From: Pseudomonas fluorescens
GTDB lineage: Bacteria; Pseudomonadota; Gammaproteobacteria; Pseudomonadales; Pseudomonadaceae
DNA length: 64,000 nucleotides
Direction: 5' to 3'
Assembly: GCF_005938625.1 (NCBI RefSeq)
Contig: NZ_VCNJ01000024.1
Span: 186,001 to 250,000, forward strand
Position 1 is the first letter of the stretch. Every line of letters starts with the position of its first letter. The translations under genes were made by a program, and so were the position numbers. The notes below the pieces were generated by a model. That model did no database searches. It had not been told where the DNA came from and worked only from the letters and a program-made list of their open reading frames with translations. Positions 41,558-50,792 of the stretch are shown one piece after another.

Positions 41558-42847
41558 TTACGGCGCCAATCCGGCGCTGACGTAAATCCGGCTGTGCGCG
41601 CCGAAATGTCCCAGCAACTTGAACAACTGCTGGTTGAGTGCCGGGTGGTCGAAATCTTCGCTATGAAGTTGATTGCCGCTGCTGAAATCACCGCTGACGG
41701 GCGCCGTTTCCAGCCACTGCCCGATGGCCTCGTCGAACGCTGCGGAGTCGTTGACCGATTCGGCACTGACCACTTCGCGCAGGTAGTCGACCGAGTACGG
41801 TGGGTAGCTTTTGTCCTGAGCCACATCGGCGTAAGCCGCGAGCATCGGATGCGGCTGACCGGCACGCAGCACGCGGCGCAGCCAGGTCGACTGGTACTTC
41901 TCCACTTCCATATGCCGTGTGGCGACGCGCTCGATGGAGGCTTGTTTGTCGGCAGCGAAACCGGCGATGGCCTTGCCTTCCAGTAACAAAAGACTGGCGA
42001 GGTCGACGCCCGGCAACGGCTTGGCGTGATAAGGCTGGGTCAGGTCCTGAATGTGGTGCAGGCCCCAGCCAAGAAAACGATAGCCCCAGTACGGATGACC
42101 GCTGGCAAACGCCAATCGCGCCAGGCCCATGTATTGATATGCGCGCCAGTCCGGCCAACTGCGTTCGAGGAAACCGGCAGCGGCGTAGACCACTGCGCTT
42201 TCATGGAAGAAGCCCATGTGGAACGGCGCTTGCGAGCTGTATTGAAAGCGGGCGTCGCCGAACGGTTGCGGACCGAAGCCGTAGCGCGCGCCGACATCGC
42301 CGGGGTTGTCGCTGAACAAGTTGATGTCGTGGCCGTAATCCGGTTCGTCGGCGGCGCTGGCGAGCACCGCGAGAGGCGCGACTTTTTCGTGCTCGGCGAC
42401 AACGATGAAACGCTGGCGATTCCACGGTGACAGGGTTTGTCCGACCATAACTTGATCGGCTTGCAGATGTGCTCGCTCTGGCAGATCTTTGCCGGGCAAT
42501 GGCTGGATGACCATCGCCAGATGTATATCGGGATTGATGCGCAGTGCCGTGAGGAAGTCGTGGCGCAGATTGTCACTGGGTACCGCTGGCAATTTCAGGT
42601 TATCGGGGCGTGGTGGGTATTGCGCGAAGTGCTCGCGGGCGAAGGTTTCCTGCTGCTCCAACAGCGCCAGCACGGCCGGGTATTGCTCAGTGAGAAACTG
42701 CTCCAGCGGCTCGACTTCAACCGGTGGCGCATCACGCAACGCCGGCAGATCCTGCAACGCCAGATAGCTGCCGACCGTATGGTTCGACCAGCCCCAAGCG
42801 CTCGGGGCCGTTGCACAAAGCAGCAACAGGAGGAAGGTCAGCTTCAT
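41558..42847 (-). CDS. Secreted zinc phospholipase C/P1-nuclease-like protein
   Basis: 429 aa. Signal peptide MKLTFLLLLLCATAPSAWG, which leaves W as first or second mature residue followed by SNH, as in zinc-dependent phospholipases C and S1/P1 nucleases, where the N-terminal Trp ligates zinc. The motif GLHHIQDLTQPYH is the family's histidine/aspartate zinc-binding helix. Likely a periplasmic or secreted hydrolase of phosphodiesters. It precedes the DUF1302/DUF1329 genes on the same strand by 47 bp and may supply them with a lipid product. Confidence 0.72.
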   Translation of the reverse strand: MKLTFLLLLLCATAPSAWGWSNHTVGSYLALQDLPALRDAPPVEVEPLEQFLTEQYPAVLALLEQQETFAREHFAQYPPRPDNLKLPAVPSDNLRHDFLTALRINPDIHLAMVIQPLPGKDLPERAHLQADQVMVGQTLSPWNRQRFIVVAEHEKVAPLAVLASAADEPDYGHDINLFSDNPGDVGARYGFGPQPFGDARFQYSSQAPFHMGFFHESAVVYAAAGFLERSWPDWRAYQYMGLARLAFASGHPYWGYRFLGWGLHHIQDLTQPYHAKPLPGVDLASLLLLEGKAIAGFAADKQASIERVATRHMEVEKYQSTWLRRVLRAGQPHPMLAAYADVAQDKSYPPYSVDYLREVVSAESVNDSAAFDEAIGQWLETAPVSGDFSSGNQLHSEDFDHPALNQQLFKLLGHFGAHSRIYVSAGLAP

Positions 42848-42967
42848 TGCTTTTGGTTCTTATTGGAAGTGCCGTGGGGGATGAGCCTAACAACCGTCCC
42901 CGCTGGTGACACTGTCCGATCTCACCAGAAAAGTTCTCCGATGGCGCCACATCGAGTCGCAATACGG

Positions 42968-43060
42968 CCCCTGTAGGAGCTGCCGAAGGCTGCGATCTTT
43001 TGACGTTGATCTTGAAAAACAAGATCAAAAGATCGCAGCCTTCGGCAGCTCCTACAGGGG
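42968..43060. repeat. REP pair (GGAGCTGCCGAAGGCTGCGA type)
   Basis: CCCCTGTAGGAGCTGCCGAA... facing ...TTCGGCAGCTCCTACAGGGG, near-perfect palindrome. Confidence 0.9.
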
Positions 43061-43076
43061 ATTTGTGGTGTTCTTT

Positions 43077-44645
43077 TTAGGCGGGGTAACCGGTGATTTT
43101 GCGGATGCTTTGGTACAGCGGTTTGAGTTGGCGGTACATGCGCAGGTAGACGTCTTTGTACAGTTGCTCGTAGATTTTTTGTGCCTCGGGTTGGGGGTGG
43201 AAGACCGCGCCTACTCGGGTCATTGCCGCGATGGCCGTGGGGAAATCCACATGCAACCCCAACCCCACCGCACAGCAGATCGCCGCGCCCAGGCCAGACG
43301 CTTCATACACATGCGGACGCTCCGCCGGCAGGCCGAAGATATTCGCCGTGAGCTGCATCGCCGCATCACTCTGCGAACCGCCACCGGCCACGCGCAGGCG
43401 CTTCACCGAAACCTTTGAACGCCGCTCGATATTCTCCATGCCCTGACGCAACGCATACGCCAGCCCTTCAAGAATCGCCCGGTAAATATGCGCGCGGGTG
43501 TGCACATCGCCGAAGCCGATCATCGCGCCCTTCGCTTCCACGCCCGGCTCGCGAATCCCCGGTGACCAATACGGTTGCAGCATCAAGCCCATTGACCCTG
43601 GTGGCACCGCATCGACCAGCGCATCGAACAACTGCTCCGGCTCGATACCCTGCTCTTTGGCCTGCTGCATCTCGCGCAAGCCGAACTCGTTTTTGAACCA
43701 GCTGACCATCCAGTAACCGCGATAAATCATCACCTCGCAGTTGTACTGATCCGGCACTGCCGAGGGGTACGGCGGAATCAACGGGACGATTTCCAGATAG
43801 CGCGAGCGGGTGCTGGTGATCGTTGCCGTGGTGCCGTAAGACAGGCACACCGTGCTCGCATCGACCACGCCGGCACCGACCACTTCGCACGCTTTGTCGG
43901 CGCCGGCAGCAATCAGCGGCAAGCCTTCGGGAATGCCCGTATGGCGAGCGGCCTCGGCGGTGATGTAGCCGAGGGTTTCACCGGGTTTGTGCAGGCTCGG
44001 CAATTGCTCGGGGCGCACCGCCAGAGCCTGCCATTTCCAGTCACTCGGCGCGGCCCATTTCAGCCGTTTGAAGTCGAACGGCAGGTAGCCAACGCAACAA
44101 CCCACCGAGTCGACAAAGCGCCCGCACAGTCGATGGGTGAGAAACCCCGAGAGCAGTAAAAACTTGTCCGTCGCCGCCCACACCTCAGGCTGATGCTGAG
44201 CGATCCAGTTCGCCTCAGCCTGGGCACGAAAATAATCCACAGTGCCCTGCGCGCCGACCAGTTTGAACAGCCAGCCCCACGGCCCTTTGATCCCGCCTTC
44301 GACTTCGTTCTGACGTTGATCGAGCCACAGAATCGCCGGACGTAATGACTTGCCCTCAGCATCGACGTTGATCACCGTGCCGCGCTGCGTGGTCAGCGAC
44401 ACCCCGGCAATCTGCGAGCGATCAATCCCGGTCTGTGCCCAGACCTGCTGACATGCCTCGCCCAATTTCGCCCAGTAATACTCCGGATCCTGCTCGGCCC
44501 AGCCCGGTTGCGTCGAGTAATACGCCTGCAGTTCGACCTTGCCTTTGCCGAGCAGATTGCCCTGCAAATCGAAGAGCAACGCACGCACGCTCTGGGTGCC
44601 GTTGTCGATGGCCAGCAGGTAACGCTTGTTCGGGTGGTTATCCAT
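43077..44645 (-). CDS. FGGY-family carbohydrate kinase
   Basis: 522 aa. N-terminal ATPase phosphate loop [17 protein letters not shown], the middle [14 protein letters not shown] region, and the C-terminal FGGY signature with [20 protein letters not shown]. It phosphorylates a sugar or polyol. Start ATG 44,645 has GAAGAG upstream. It is the third gene of an operon with a GlpD-like dehydrogenase and an AGPS-like oxidase, so the substrate is likely a polyol or glycerol derivative. Confidence 0.88.
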   Translation of the reverse strand: MDNHPNKRYLLAIDNGTQSVRALLFDLQGNLLGKGKVELQAYYSTQPGWAEQDPEYYWAKLGEACQQVWAQTGIDRSQIAGVSLTTQRGTVINVDAEGKSLRPAILWLDQRQNEVEGGIKGPWGWLFKLVGAQGTVDYFRAQAEANWIAQHQPEVWAATDKFLLLSGFLTHRLCGRFVDSVGCCVGYLPFDFKRLKWAAPSDWKWQALAVRPEQLPSLHKPGETLGYITAEAARHTGIPEGLPLIAAGADKACEVVGAGVVDASTVCLSYGTTATITSTRSRYLEIVPLIPPYPSAVPDQYNCEVMIYRGYWMVSWFKNEFGLREMQQAKEQGIEPEQLFDALVDAVPPGSMGLMLQPYWSPGIREPGVEAKGAMIGFGDVHTRAHIYRAILEGLAYALRQGMENIERRSKVSVKRLRVAGGGSQSDAAMQLTANIFGLPAERPHVYEASGLGAAICCAVGLGLHVDFPTAIAAMTRVGAVFHPQPEAQKIYEQLYKDVYLRMYRQLKPLYQSIRKITGYPA

Positions 44646-44665
44646 GGAGCTCTCTTCAAGGGGCA

Positions 44666-46261
44666 TCAAGGCGTGGCATCCGGCAAACCGTGATGGCGTT
44701 GCCACAACGCCCGATAACGCTGAATTTCTTGCTGCCAGTATTCGTCGCTCCAGCCCAGTCGTGGCTGGCAGAGTTTACGGATTGCGGTGAAATAATCTTC
44801 GCCACCGTGAGGCAGCAGCAGGCCAAGACGCGTGCGGCGCAACAGCAGATCGTCGAGGTGCAGAACCATTTCCGCTTCGCAGGCGAAGGCCAGTTCCGCC
44901 CACAAGGTGTCCGTGGCGCCGACCGTTTCGTGGCCGATGTCTTTGATCAGCTGCGCCAGCTTCGGCAGGTTGCGGCCATGCCGTCCGGCCAAGCGTCGCC
45001 ATTGATGGTTGCTCAATTCTGCAATCGGCAGCGCAGGTACGGCAGCAAACACCGGCGCGGCGTCATCGACGAAGGGACGATCGAGCATGTCCGCGCAGGC
45101 CTTGAGCACTTCGATGGCTTGCGGGCGAAACGTGGTCAGTTTGCCGCCGGCCAGGGTCACGCAACCGGGCTCCTGCCACAGCACATGTTCACGGGTTTCG
45201 TTCGACGGTTTGTCTTGATGATCGCCCGCCGCGCTGCCCACCACCGGACGAACCCCGGACCATGTCGACAACACATCATTAGCCGTCACTTCTGCGCCGG
45301 GAAATTGTTGCATGCAGGCGGCAAGCAGATAGTCGAGTTCTTCGCCGCTGATGCTCGCGCTCTGATCGAGATCTTCGCGATGATCGAGATCCGTGGTGCC
45401 GACCACCGTCGCGGCCTCCCACGGAAAAACGAACACCGGACGGCGGTCGCGTTCATGCAAAAACGTAAACGCCTGCGCCACCGGCAAACGCCAACCCGGC
45501 AGCAATAAATGACTGCCACGCAACGGCCGCAATTGCCGTGGTGCCTCAGTCGGCCGCAAGCGTTCAGCCCACGCGCCAGTCGCCACGGCGAGCACGCCAC
45601 AGCGCAATTGCAGGGTCGCGCCGGCCTCGCAGTCTTCGATCTGAACGCCGCACACTCGACCGTTTTCTCGCAGCAAATGCTCGACGCGGACGCCATTGAC
45701 CACGACCGCGCCATCCGCTCGCGCCTCGCTCAACACGCGCATCACCAGTCGCGCGTCATCCGTCAGCGCATCGACAAAACTGGTGCCGCCGAGCAAATCA
45801 CTTTCCTTCACGCCCGGCGCCAGATATCGAAGCTGTTGTGCATCATGAAAACGATGGCTGCGCCTTCCGGCCAAAGCATCGTAGACGCTCAACAAACCAC
45901 CCAGCACCCGAGGCCCGGGAAAGCCGCCGCGATAGTGCGGCATCATGAAACTCATCGGCTCGACCAGCCCCGGCGCTTCGTCGAGCAAGCGCTGACGTTC
46001 GCGCACCGAATCGCGGGTCAGACGCCACTGGCCCTTGGCGATGTAACGCAAGCCGCCATGGACCATTTTCGACGATCGACTGGAGGTGCCCCAGGCAAAG
46101 TCGCGCTGTTCCAGCAGCAGGCAGCGCCAGCCTCGACGCGCTGCTTCACGCAGGATGCCAGCGCCGCTAATGCCGCCACCGATGACGATCAGATCCCAGG
46201 TTTCGTCCGCCAGAGTCGGCAAAATCTGCTGGCGCCACGCGGCGTTCCAGTCCTGACTCAT
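44666..46261 (-). CDS. GlpD-like FAD glycerol-3-phosphate dehydrogenase
   Basis: 531 aa. N-terminal dinucleotide fold [20 protein letters not shown], then [20 protein letters not shown] and the family motif [16 protein letters not shown], and a DAO_C C-terminal domain. Oxidises a glycerol-3-phosphate-like substrate and reduces quinone. GGAG lies 8 nt before ATG 46,261; a GTG at 46,270 overlapping the upstream stop is possible. Probably a paralogue of housekeeping GlpD acting in the local pathway. Confidence 0.88.
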   Translation of the reverse strand: MSQDWNAAWRQQILPTLADETWDLIVIGGGISGAGILREAARRGWRCLLLEQRDFAWGTSSRSSKMVHGGLRYIAKGQWRLTRDSVRERQRLLDEAPGLVEPMSFMMPHYRGGFPGPRVLGGLLSVYDALAGRRSHRFHDAQQLRYLAPGVKESDLLGGTSFVDALTDDARLVMRVLSEARADGAVVVNGVRVEHLLRENGRVCGVQIEDCEAGATLQLRCGVLAVATGAWAERLRPTEAPRQLRPLRGSHLLLPGWRLPVAQAFTFLHERDRRPVFVFPWEAATVVGTTDLDHREDLDQSASISGEELDYLLAACMQQFPGAEVTANDVLSTWSGVRPVVGSAAGDHQDKPSNETREHVLWQEPGCVTLAGGKLTTFRPQAIEVLKACADMLDRPFVDDAAPVFAAVPALPIAELSNHQWRRLAGRHGRNLPKLAQLIKDIGHETVGATDTLWAELAFACEAEMVLHLDDLLLRRTRLGLLLPHGGEDYFTAIRKLCQPRLGWSDEYWQQEIQRYRALWQRHHGLPDATP

Positions 46262-46266
46262 GGCCG

Positions 46267-47862
46267 TCACTCCGGCAGCAGCGTGCCGGGGTTGAGGCGC
46301 CCGGCCGGATCGAAGTGTTTGCTCAACGCCTGCAAAGTATCCATCGCCAGTGCGCCCTTCTCGCGCAACAGGTACGGTGCGTGATCCTTGCCGACGCCAT
46401 GCTGGTGACTGATGGTGCCGTGGTTGTCGACAATGGTCTGGCTGGCCGCATGTTTGAGCGCTTTCCAGCGCGCGAGCGTCGCCGGATAGTCAGCCGCCGG
46501 GCGAAACACGTAAGTGGTGTAGATGCTCGAACCTTCACCGTAGACATGGGACAAATGGGTGAACACATGCACGCGTTCGCCCTCGGCGGCCAAGGCCTCG
46601 CGCAGGCTGTTTTCGATGAGGTTGAGCAGGTGGTCGACATTGCTCCAATCGGTGGCAGTTTCGAGGGTGTCGACCACGTAACCGGCGTTCCACAGGTTCT
46701 CGCGCAGGTAAGGGAAACGGAAACGGTTCTGCGCCCATTTCTTGCCGAGCAGGGTGCCGGTGAATACGCCGCCGAAGGCCTTCAGATGTTGCCGCGCCTG
46801 GGTCAGCGACAGTGCGTTTTGTCGACGATTGCCGGTGACGCCGAAGGTCAGCAGGCATTTGCCCTCTGCCGCTCCCCTTAGCTTCAGGTACTTTTCCAGC
46901 CAGGCGATTTGTTGCGGATGACCGGCCAGCGCCAGTTGTGTTTCGGTTTCCACGGCGTTGGATAATCGCAGCATCGACAGCGGTACGCGCGCCTGAGCCA
47001 ATTGGCGGATGGCGCTGAGTGCCTGCGGCCAGTCGGGTAGAAACACACCGTAGAAACGTTCATCGGCAGGTAGCGCGCTGACCCGCACCTTGACCTCGGA
47101 AATAATCCCGAAACGGCCCTCGCAACCGAGCACTACTTCGCGCAGATCAGGGCCGGCAGCCGAAGCCGGGAAAGTTGGAATTTCCAAAGGCCCGGCAAAG
47201 GTTTCCAAGGTTCCGCCCGCAAACAATTGCTCAATCCGACCATAGCGCAACGACTGCTGACCGCTGGAACGGCTGGCCACCCAACCGCCCAGCGTCGACA
47301 GCTCCCACGACTGCGGAAAATGCCCCAGCGTGTAGCCTTTCGCACGCAACTGACTTTCCACCTGCGGGCCACTCGCACCGGGGCCGAACGTTGCCAGCAG
47401 GCTCTGTTCATCGAGGTCGATCAGGCGATTCATTCGCGCCAGTGACACTGTCACTACTGGCCGCGTCGAATCCGGCGGATTGATGTGCCCGGCCACCGAT
47501 GTGCCGCCGCCATACGGGATCAGGCACAGGTCCTGCTCGTGAGCCAGCGCCAGCAATTGGCGAATGTGTTCAGCGGTCTCGGGAAACGCCACGGCATCGG
47601 GATAATTGCCCAAAACACCTTCGCGCAACGCCAGCCAGTCCGGCAGGCTCTGGCCCCGGGCATGCAGCAAGCGGTCATGGGCATCGACGCTGTACAACGC
47701 GTGCGCAGGCAATCGCGAGGCCGGCACGCGGGCCAATGCCGCTTCAAGCGTGGCATCGGGCAGCGCGCGACCCTCGCCCAATCGCTCATGAAGAAACTCC
47801 GCGCCCTGGGCCGGCAGTTCGACCACCGTGGTTGCATCTCCCCAGCCGTTCCAGCGTCGCAT
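46267..47862 (-). CDS. FAD oxidase, alkyl-dihydroxyacetonephosphate synthase (AGPS)-like
   Basis: 531 aa. FAD-binding loop LIPYGGGTSVAGHIN, the AGPS hallmark LGHFPQSWELSTLGGWVASR followed by SSGQQSLRYGRIE, and the active-site histidines in DNHGTISHQHGVGKDHAPYL. AGPS makes the ether bond of ether lipids; bacterial relatives may act on lactate-like or ether substrates instead. First gene of a three-gene minus operon; divergent from the AraC regulator at 48,074. Confidence 0.85.
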   Translation of the reverse strand: MRRWNGWGDATTVVELPAQGAEFLHERLGEGRALPDATLEAALARVPASRLPAHALYSVDAHDRLLHARGQSLPDWLALREGVLGNYPDAVAFPETAEHIRQLLALAHEQDLCLIPYGGGTSVAGHINPPDSTRPVVTVSLARMNRLIDLDEQSLLATFGPGASGPQVESQLRAKGYTLGHFPQSWELSTLGGWVASRSSGQQSLRYGRIEQLFAGGTLETFAGPLEIPTFPASAAGPDLREVVLGCEGRFGIISEVKVRVSALPADERFYGVFLPDWPQALSAIRQLAQARVPLSMLRLSNAVETETQLALAGHPQQIAWLEKYLKLRGAAEGKCLLTFGVTGNRRQNALSLTQARQHLKAFGGVFTGTLLGKKWAQNRFRFPYLRENLWNAGYVVDTLETATDWSNVDHLLNLIENSLREALAAEGERVHVFTHLSHVYGEGSSIYTTYVFRPAADYPATLARWKALKHAASQTIVDNHGTISHQHGVGKDHAPYLLREKGALAMDTLQALSKHFDPAGRLNPGTLLPE

Positions 47863-48073
47863 GCGTGTGTCCTTTTTTGCCGTCAGATCAGTGATATTTC
47901 AGGCCCCCATACTAGCCAGCGGCCGCAAAGTGTCACGGTCGCATCCGGCCAGTTCGTGTAGCCAATTGAGTCAAACGTCGCGCAAGCGTCAGCCATTTAC
48001 TTTAGTCGTGGTTTCAAATTACCTTTCAGGCTATTCGTCCGCTTCCGCCGCCATTGATCAAAGGAATGGGATC

Positions 48074-49090
48074 ATGCAATCGCTCGGCTTCACCTCGGTT
48101 CCGCCGCTGCTCAAATACCTGCGCCACGCCGAACAACTGGGTATGGATATCGAGCCGGCGTTGGCGGCGGCGGGTTTGCACGCGCAGCAGCTGAGCGACA
48201 ACACCCTGCGTTTGCCCGGTGAGGCGCATGAGCGGCTGCTGGATTTTTTTTGCGAGCACTCGGGGGATCCGTTGTTCGGACTTAACGCGGCGAATTTCGT
48301 CCTGCCCAATTCGTGGAGCGTGCTCGGTTACATCACCATGAACTGCGCGACGCTGGGTGATGCGATGAGCCGGATCATGCCGTTCGAGAAACTGGTCGGC
48401 GACATGGGCGTCAGTCGCGCCGAGGTGCAGGATGGCCATGTTCATCTGATCTGGACCTGTCGTTATCAGCGTCCGCGGATTCGTCGGCATCTGGTGGAGA
48501 ACGTGCTGGGATCATGGCTGCAATATGCACGCTGGATCGCCGATACACAGATGTCGCCGGCCGCTGTCTGGCTTGAACATTCATGCCCCGCCGAGGCTAC
48601 GTCGGCGCAGTACGAGGCGTTTTTCGATTGCCCGGTGTTGTTCGATCAGCCGTATTCGGCGCTGGTCGTGCCGCTGGCGTATTTGCAGTTGCCGTTGCGC
48701 CAGGCCGATGCGCAGTTGCTGCGCACCCTGGAAGAACATGCGTTGGGGTTGATGGCGACGCTGGAGGATGCGTCGCTTGCGCAGCAGGTGAAAAACATTC
48801 TGCGGCAGTTGCTCAAGGAAGGCTTGCCACGCAAGGAGCAGGTGGCCGAACAGCTGAGCGTGTCGGTGCGAACGTTGCAGCGGCAGTTGCATCAGGCGGG
48901 GACGTCGTATCAGCAGATTCTCGATGATTTGCGTCAGGAACTGGCTGAGCATTATTTGCTCAACAGTACGCTGCCGATTCAGGACATTGCGCAATATCTG
49001 GGGTTTACCGAACCGAGGTCGTTTCATCGCACGTTCAAGAGTCGGCGGGGGATGCCGCCGGGGGAGTTTCGGCAGATGCATCGCGGGTGA
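48074..49090 (+). CDS. AraC-family regulator
   Basis: 338 aa. N-terminal Arabinose_bd/OruR-type domain (LRLPGEAHERLLDFFCEHSG) and a C-terminal double HTH (VAEQLSVSVRTLQRQLHQAG, IQDIAQYLGFTEPRSFHRTF). AGGA lies 8 nt before ATG 48,074. Divergent from the AGPS-like operon, which it probably activates. Confidence 0.9.
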   Translation: MQSLGFTSVPPLLKYLRHAEQLGMDIEPALAAAGLHAQQLSDNTLRLPGEAHERLLDFFCEHSGDPLFGLNAANFVLPNSWSVLGYITMNCATLGDAMSRIMPFEKLVGDMGVSRAEVQDGHVHLIWTCRYQRPRIRRHLVENVLGSWLQYARWIADTQMSPAAVWLEHSCPAEATSAQYEAFFDCPVLFDQPYSALVVPLAYLQLPLRQADAQLLRTLEEHALGLMATLEDASLAQQVKNILRQLLKEGLPRKEQVAEQLSVSVRTLQRQLHQAGTSYQQILDDLRQELAEHYLLNSTLPIQDIAQYLGFTEPRSFHRTFKSRRGMPPGEFRQMHRG

Positions 49091-49103
49091 CTGGATTGGC
49101 CCC

Positions 49104-49194
49104 ATCGCGAGCAGGCTCACTCCTACATTGATCTTCAGTGAACGCAGATTCCGTGTCCGGCAGAATCCCCTGTAGGAGTGAGCCTGCTCGCGAT
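49104..49194. repeat. REP pair (GGAGTGAGCCTGCTCGCGAT type)
   Basis: ATCGCGAGCAGGCTCACTCC and the inverse TGTAGGAGTGAGCCTGCTCG after the AraC gene. Confidence 0.9.
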
Positions 49195-49478
49195 GACGCC
49201 AGTCGCCGCACCGGTATCCGACAAGCAAATCCTCAAACTCTGTAGCGCAATAAACCCCTCAACCCACCGCCGTTTAAAGACACTCAGTGTTACGCGCAAG
49301 AGCCTACAAATCCTTGCGCCACTGCCTACGCATGTACCAGAATCCGCCGGCTTGTGCGCCCTGAGCATGCTGCGTAACTTCAATCGGGTCACTGATTCCC
49401 AGTGTTCGGGTTTAGTAGCCCGGAGGTAACTCCGCTGGTCGTACATTCATCACAGGTACTCGCGTATCTGAGCTTGAT

Positions 49479-49605
49479 GGTGGCTGTACGCAGGGCGCTT
49501 CGGCGCGCCGGCTTAGCTGAGTTCCCCGGTCTACTAACCTGCGTACAGCTGCCACCCTTTCGTTTAGTAGCCAAAGGGTGGCCGCTCAACAAAGGGAACA
49601 CAGCT
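49479..49605 (+). ncRNA. Structured leader RNA, copy 2
   Basis: GCTGTACGCAGG (49,483-49,494) pairs perfectly over 12 bp with CCTGCGTACAGC (49,538-49,549). Inside is a UUCG hairpin GCGC-TTCG-GCGC (from 49,495) and CCGG/CCGG. GCCACCCTTT (49,551-49,560) can pair upstream with GGTGGC (49,479) or downstream with AAAGGGTGGC (49,573-49,582, 10 bp perfect). Compared with the island copy at 15,986, stem changes preserve pairing (G-C to A-U, and G-U to A-U or G-C). It ends at the start of the DUF6124 gene, with AAGGGAA as RBS. Confidence 0.72.
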
Positions 49606-49971
49606 ATGTTCAAGATAACGCCAAACCCGCCGGTCACCGACCCGGCCTCCCCCTACGAATCCGCCGATTCAAAGAAATTCCACGAAGCCGCCGAGCGCGC
49701 GCTCGACCACTATCTCGGTCCGACGAACGCCGACCTCATGGCCACGCCCTACACCCCCAACACGCTGTACATGGCCAACCCCAACGCCGACACCGAATCC
49801 CTGCTGGCCGACGCCAGCGAAACCCTGGGTTCGGCGACGGTCATGCTCAACAACCATGCTGCGCAGGTTGAAGGCACACACCGCAAGACACTGCAGGGTA
49901 TTGCGCAAGTGGTGATGGTGGCGGAAATGGCCGTCAATCGCGTGTTGGACAGGTTAGTGCCGACCGAGTAA
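49606..49971 (+). CDS. DUF6124 family protein
   Basis: 121 aa, small soluble protein with N-terminal Pro/Asp-rich region (FKITPNPPVTDPASPYESAD) and a C-terminal two-helix domain. The family is mostly Pseudomonas and uncharacterised. AAGGGAA lies 8 nt before ATG 49,606; the upstream open frame from 49,402 is the leader RNA, not protein. Related to the small proteins at 30,946 and, more distantly, 16,552. Confidence 0.78.
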   Translation: MFKITPNPPVTDPASPYESADSKKFHEAAERALDHYLGPTNADLMATPYTPNTLYMANPNADTESLLADASETLGSATVMLNNHAAQVEGTHRKTLQGIAQVVMVAEMAVNRVLDRLVPTE

Positions 49972-49976
49972 CGAAA

Positions 49977-50022
49977 AAGCCCGCGATCCCAACTGTGATG
50001 GTTGAGTGGCGGGCTTCTTTTT
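49977..50022 (+). terminator. Terminator after the DUF6124 gene
   Basis: AAGCCCGC (49,977) pairs with GCGGGCTT (50,009), followed by CTTTTT. The loop holds an inner hairpin AACTGTGATGGTT. Confidence 0.75.
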
Positions 50023-50037
50023 GCGGTGTGCCATTTT

Positions 50038-50216
50038 CCCCTCACCCCAGCCCTCTCCCGGAGGGAGAGGGGGCCGAACGGGGGATATTGATTAGATACG
50101 CCGACCTGAAAGTGCTGCCGTGAATCCATAATCGCTGCAGATCTTTCAGGTCGGTGCATAGCGTCAGACAACTCGGTCAGTCCCCTCTCCCTTTGGGAGA
50201 GGGTTAGGGTGAGGGG
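50038..50216. repeat. Nested inverted-repeat element
   Basis: Ends: CCCCTCACCCCAGCCCTCTCC (50,038) against GGGAGAGGGTTAGGGTGAGG to 50,216, 22 bp with two differences. Inside: CCGACCTGAAAG (50,101) against CTTTCAGGTCGG (50,143-50,154). Small hairpins CTCTCCC-GGAGGGAGAG and CTCTCCC-TTTGGGAGAG sit at each end. Palindromic, non-coding, about 180 bp; could be a miniature mobile element or a bidirectional terminator. Confidence 0.6.
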
Positions 50217-50225
50217 CTTTTCGCT

Positions 50226-50594
50226 TCAGAGACAAATCGCGTTGGTAAACACCAACCGATTGCCAAACGGATCGACGATGGTCATGTCCTGGCTCCCCCA
50301 AGGCATCGCCTGAATCCCCGGGTGCGAGAACTTGTAATCCTTGGCCTCCAACTGCTGCTGAAACGCCTCCAGCTCATCGGTCTCGATACGCAGCGCCGAA
50401 CCCGGGCACGCATCGCCATGATGCTCGGACAAATGCAGCACACACTCGCCACGTGACACCTGCAGATACAACGGAAAATTCGCCTCGAAGCGATGCTGCC
50501 AGTCGACCTTGAAACCGAGGAAGTCGACGTAAAACTCGACAGCTTTGGCTTCATCGAAGATCCGCAGGATCGGGGTGGTTTTGCCGAAGCTCAT
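50226..50594 (-). CDS. Glyoxalase/bleomycin resistance superfamily protein
   Basis: 122 aa VOC fold: ILRIFDEAKAVEFYVDFLGF, LHLSEHHGD with metal-type His and Glu, and MTIVDPFGNRLVF. The sequence LGFKVDWQHRFEANFPLYLQ resembles bleomycin-resistance-type binding proteins rather than lactoylglutathione lyase. Function not determined. Start ATG 50,594 with GGGAG upstream. Confidence 0.85.
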   Translation of the reverse strand: MSFGKTTPILRIFDEAKAVEFYVDFLGFKVDWQHRFEANFPLYLQVSRGECVLHLSEHHGDACPGSALRIETDELEAFQQQLEAKDYKFSHPGIQAMPWGSQDMTIVDPFGNRLVFTNAICL

Positions 50595-50702
50595 GGGGTG
50601 CTCCCTGACTGATTGGCCCCACAGTGTAGACGGGGTGGATGTCAGCAATTCGGCTTGGGCTGGCGTTTCTTTAATCGCACAGTGCCACTATGAGACACAG
50701 TT

Positions 50703-50780
50703 CAAAAGATCGCAGCCTTCGGCAGCTCCTACAGAAGGTTGCATTCCCATGTAGGAACTGCCGAAGGCTGCGATCTTTTG
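50703..50780. repeat. REP pair (GGAGCTGCCGAAGGCTGCGA type)
   Basis: CAAAAGATCGCAGCCTTCGG... and inverse with one variant base (GGAACTGCCGAAGGCTGCGA). Confidence 0.88.
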
Positions 50781-50792
50781 ACGTCAGCAGAA

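Larger units (their letters stand above)
49091..49605. other. Intergenic region: REP pair, spacer and leader RNA
   Basis: Contains the REP pair to 49,194, then about 280 bp with no recognised element (presumably the promoter), then the structured leader from 49,479. Confidence 0.6.

Noticed and set aside
49402-49605. Open frame upstream of the DUF6124 gene as an N-terminal extension
   Set aside because: The sequence matches the structured leader of copy 1; family N terminus and RBS support ATG 49,606.
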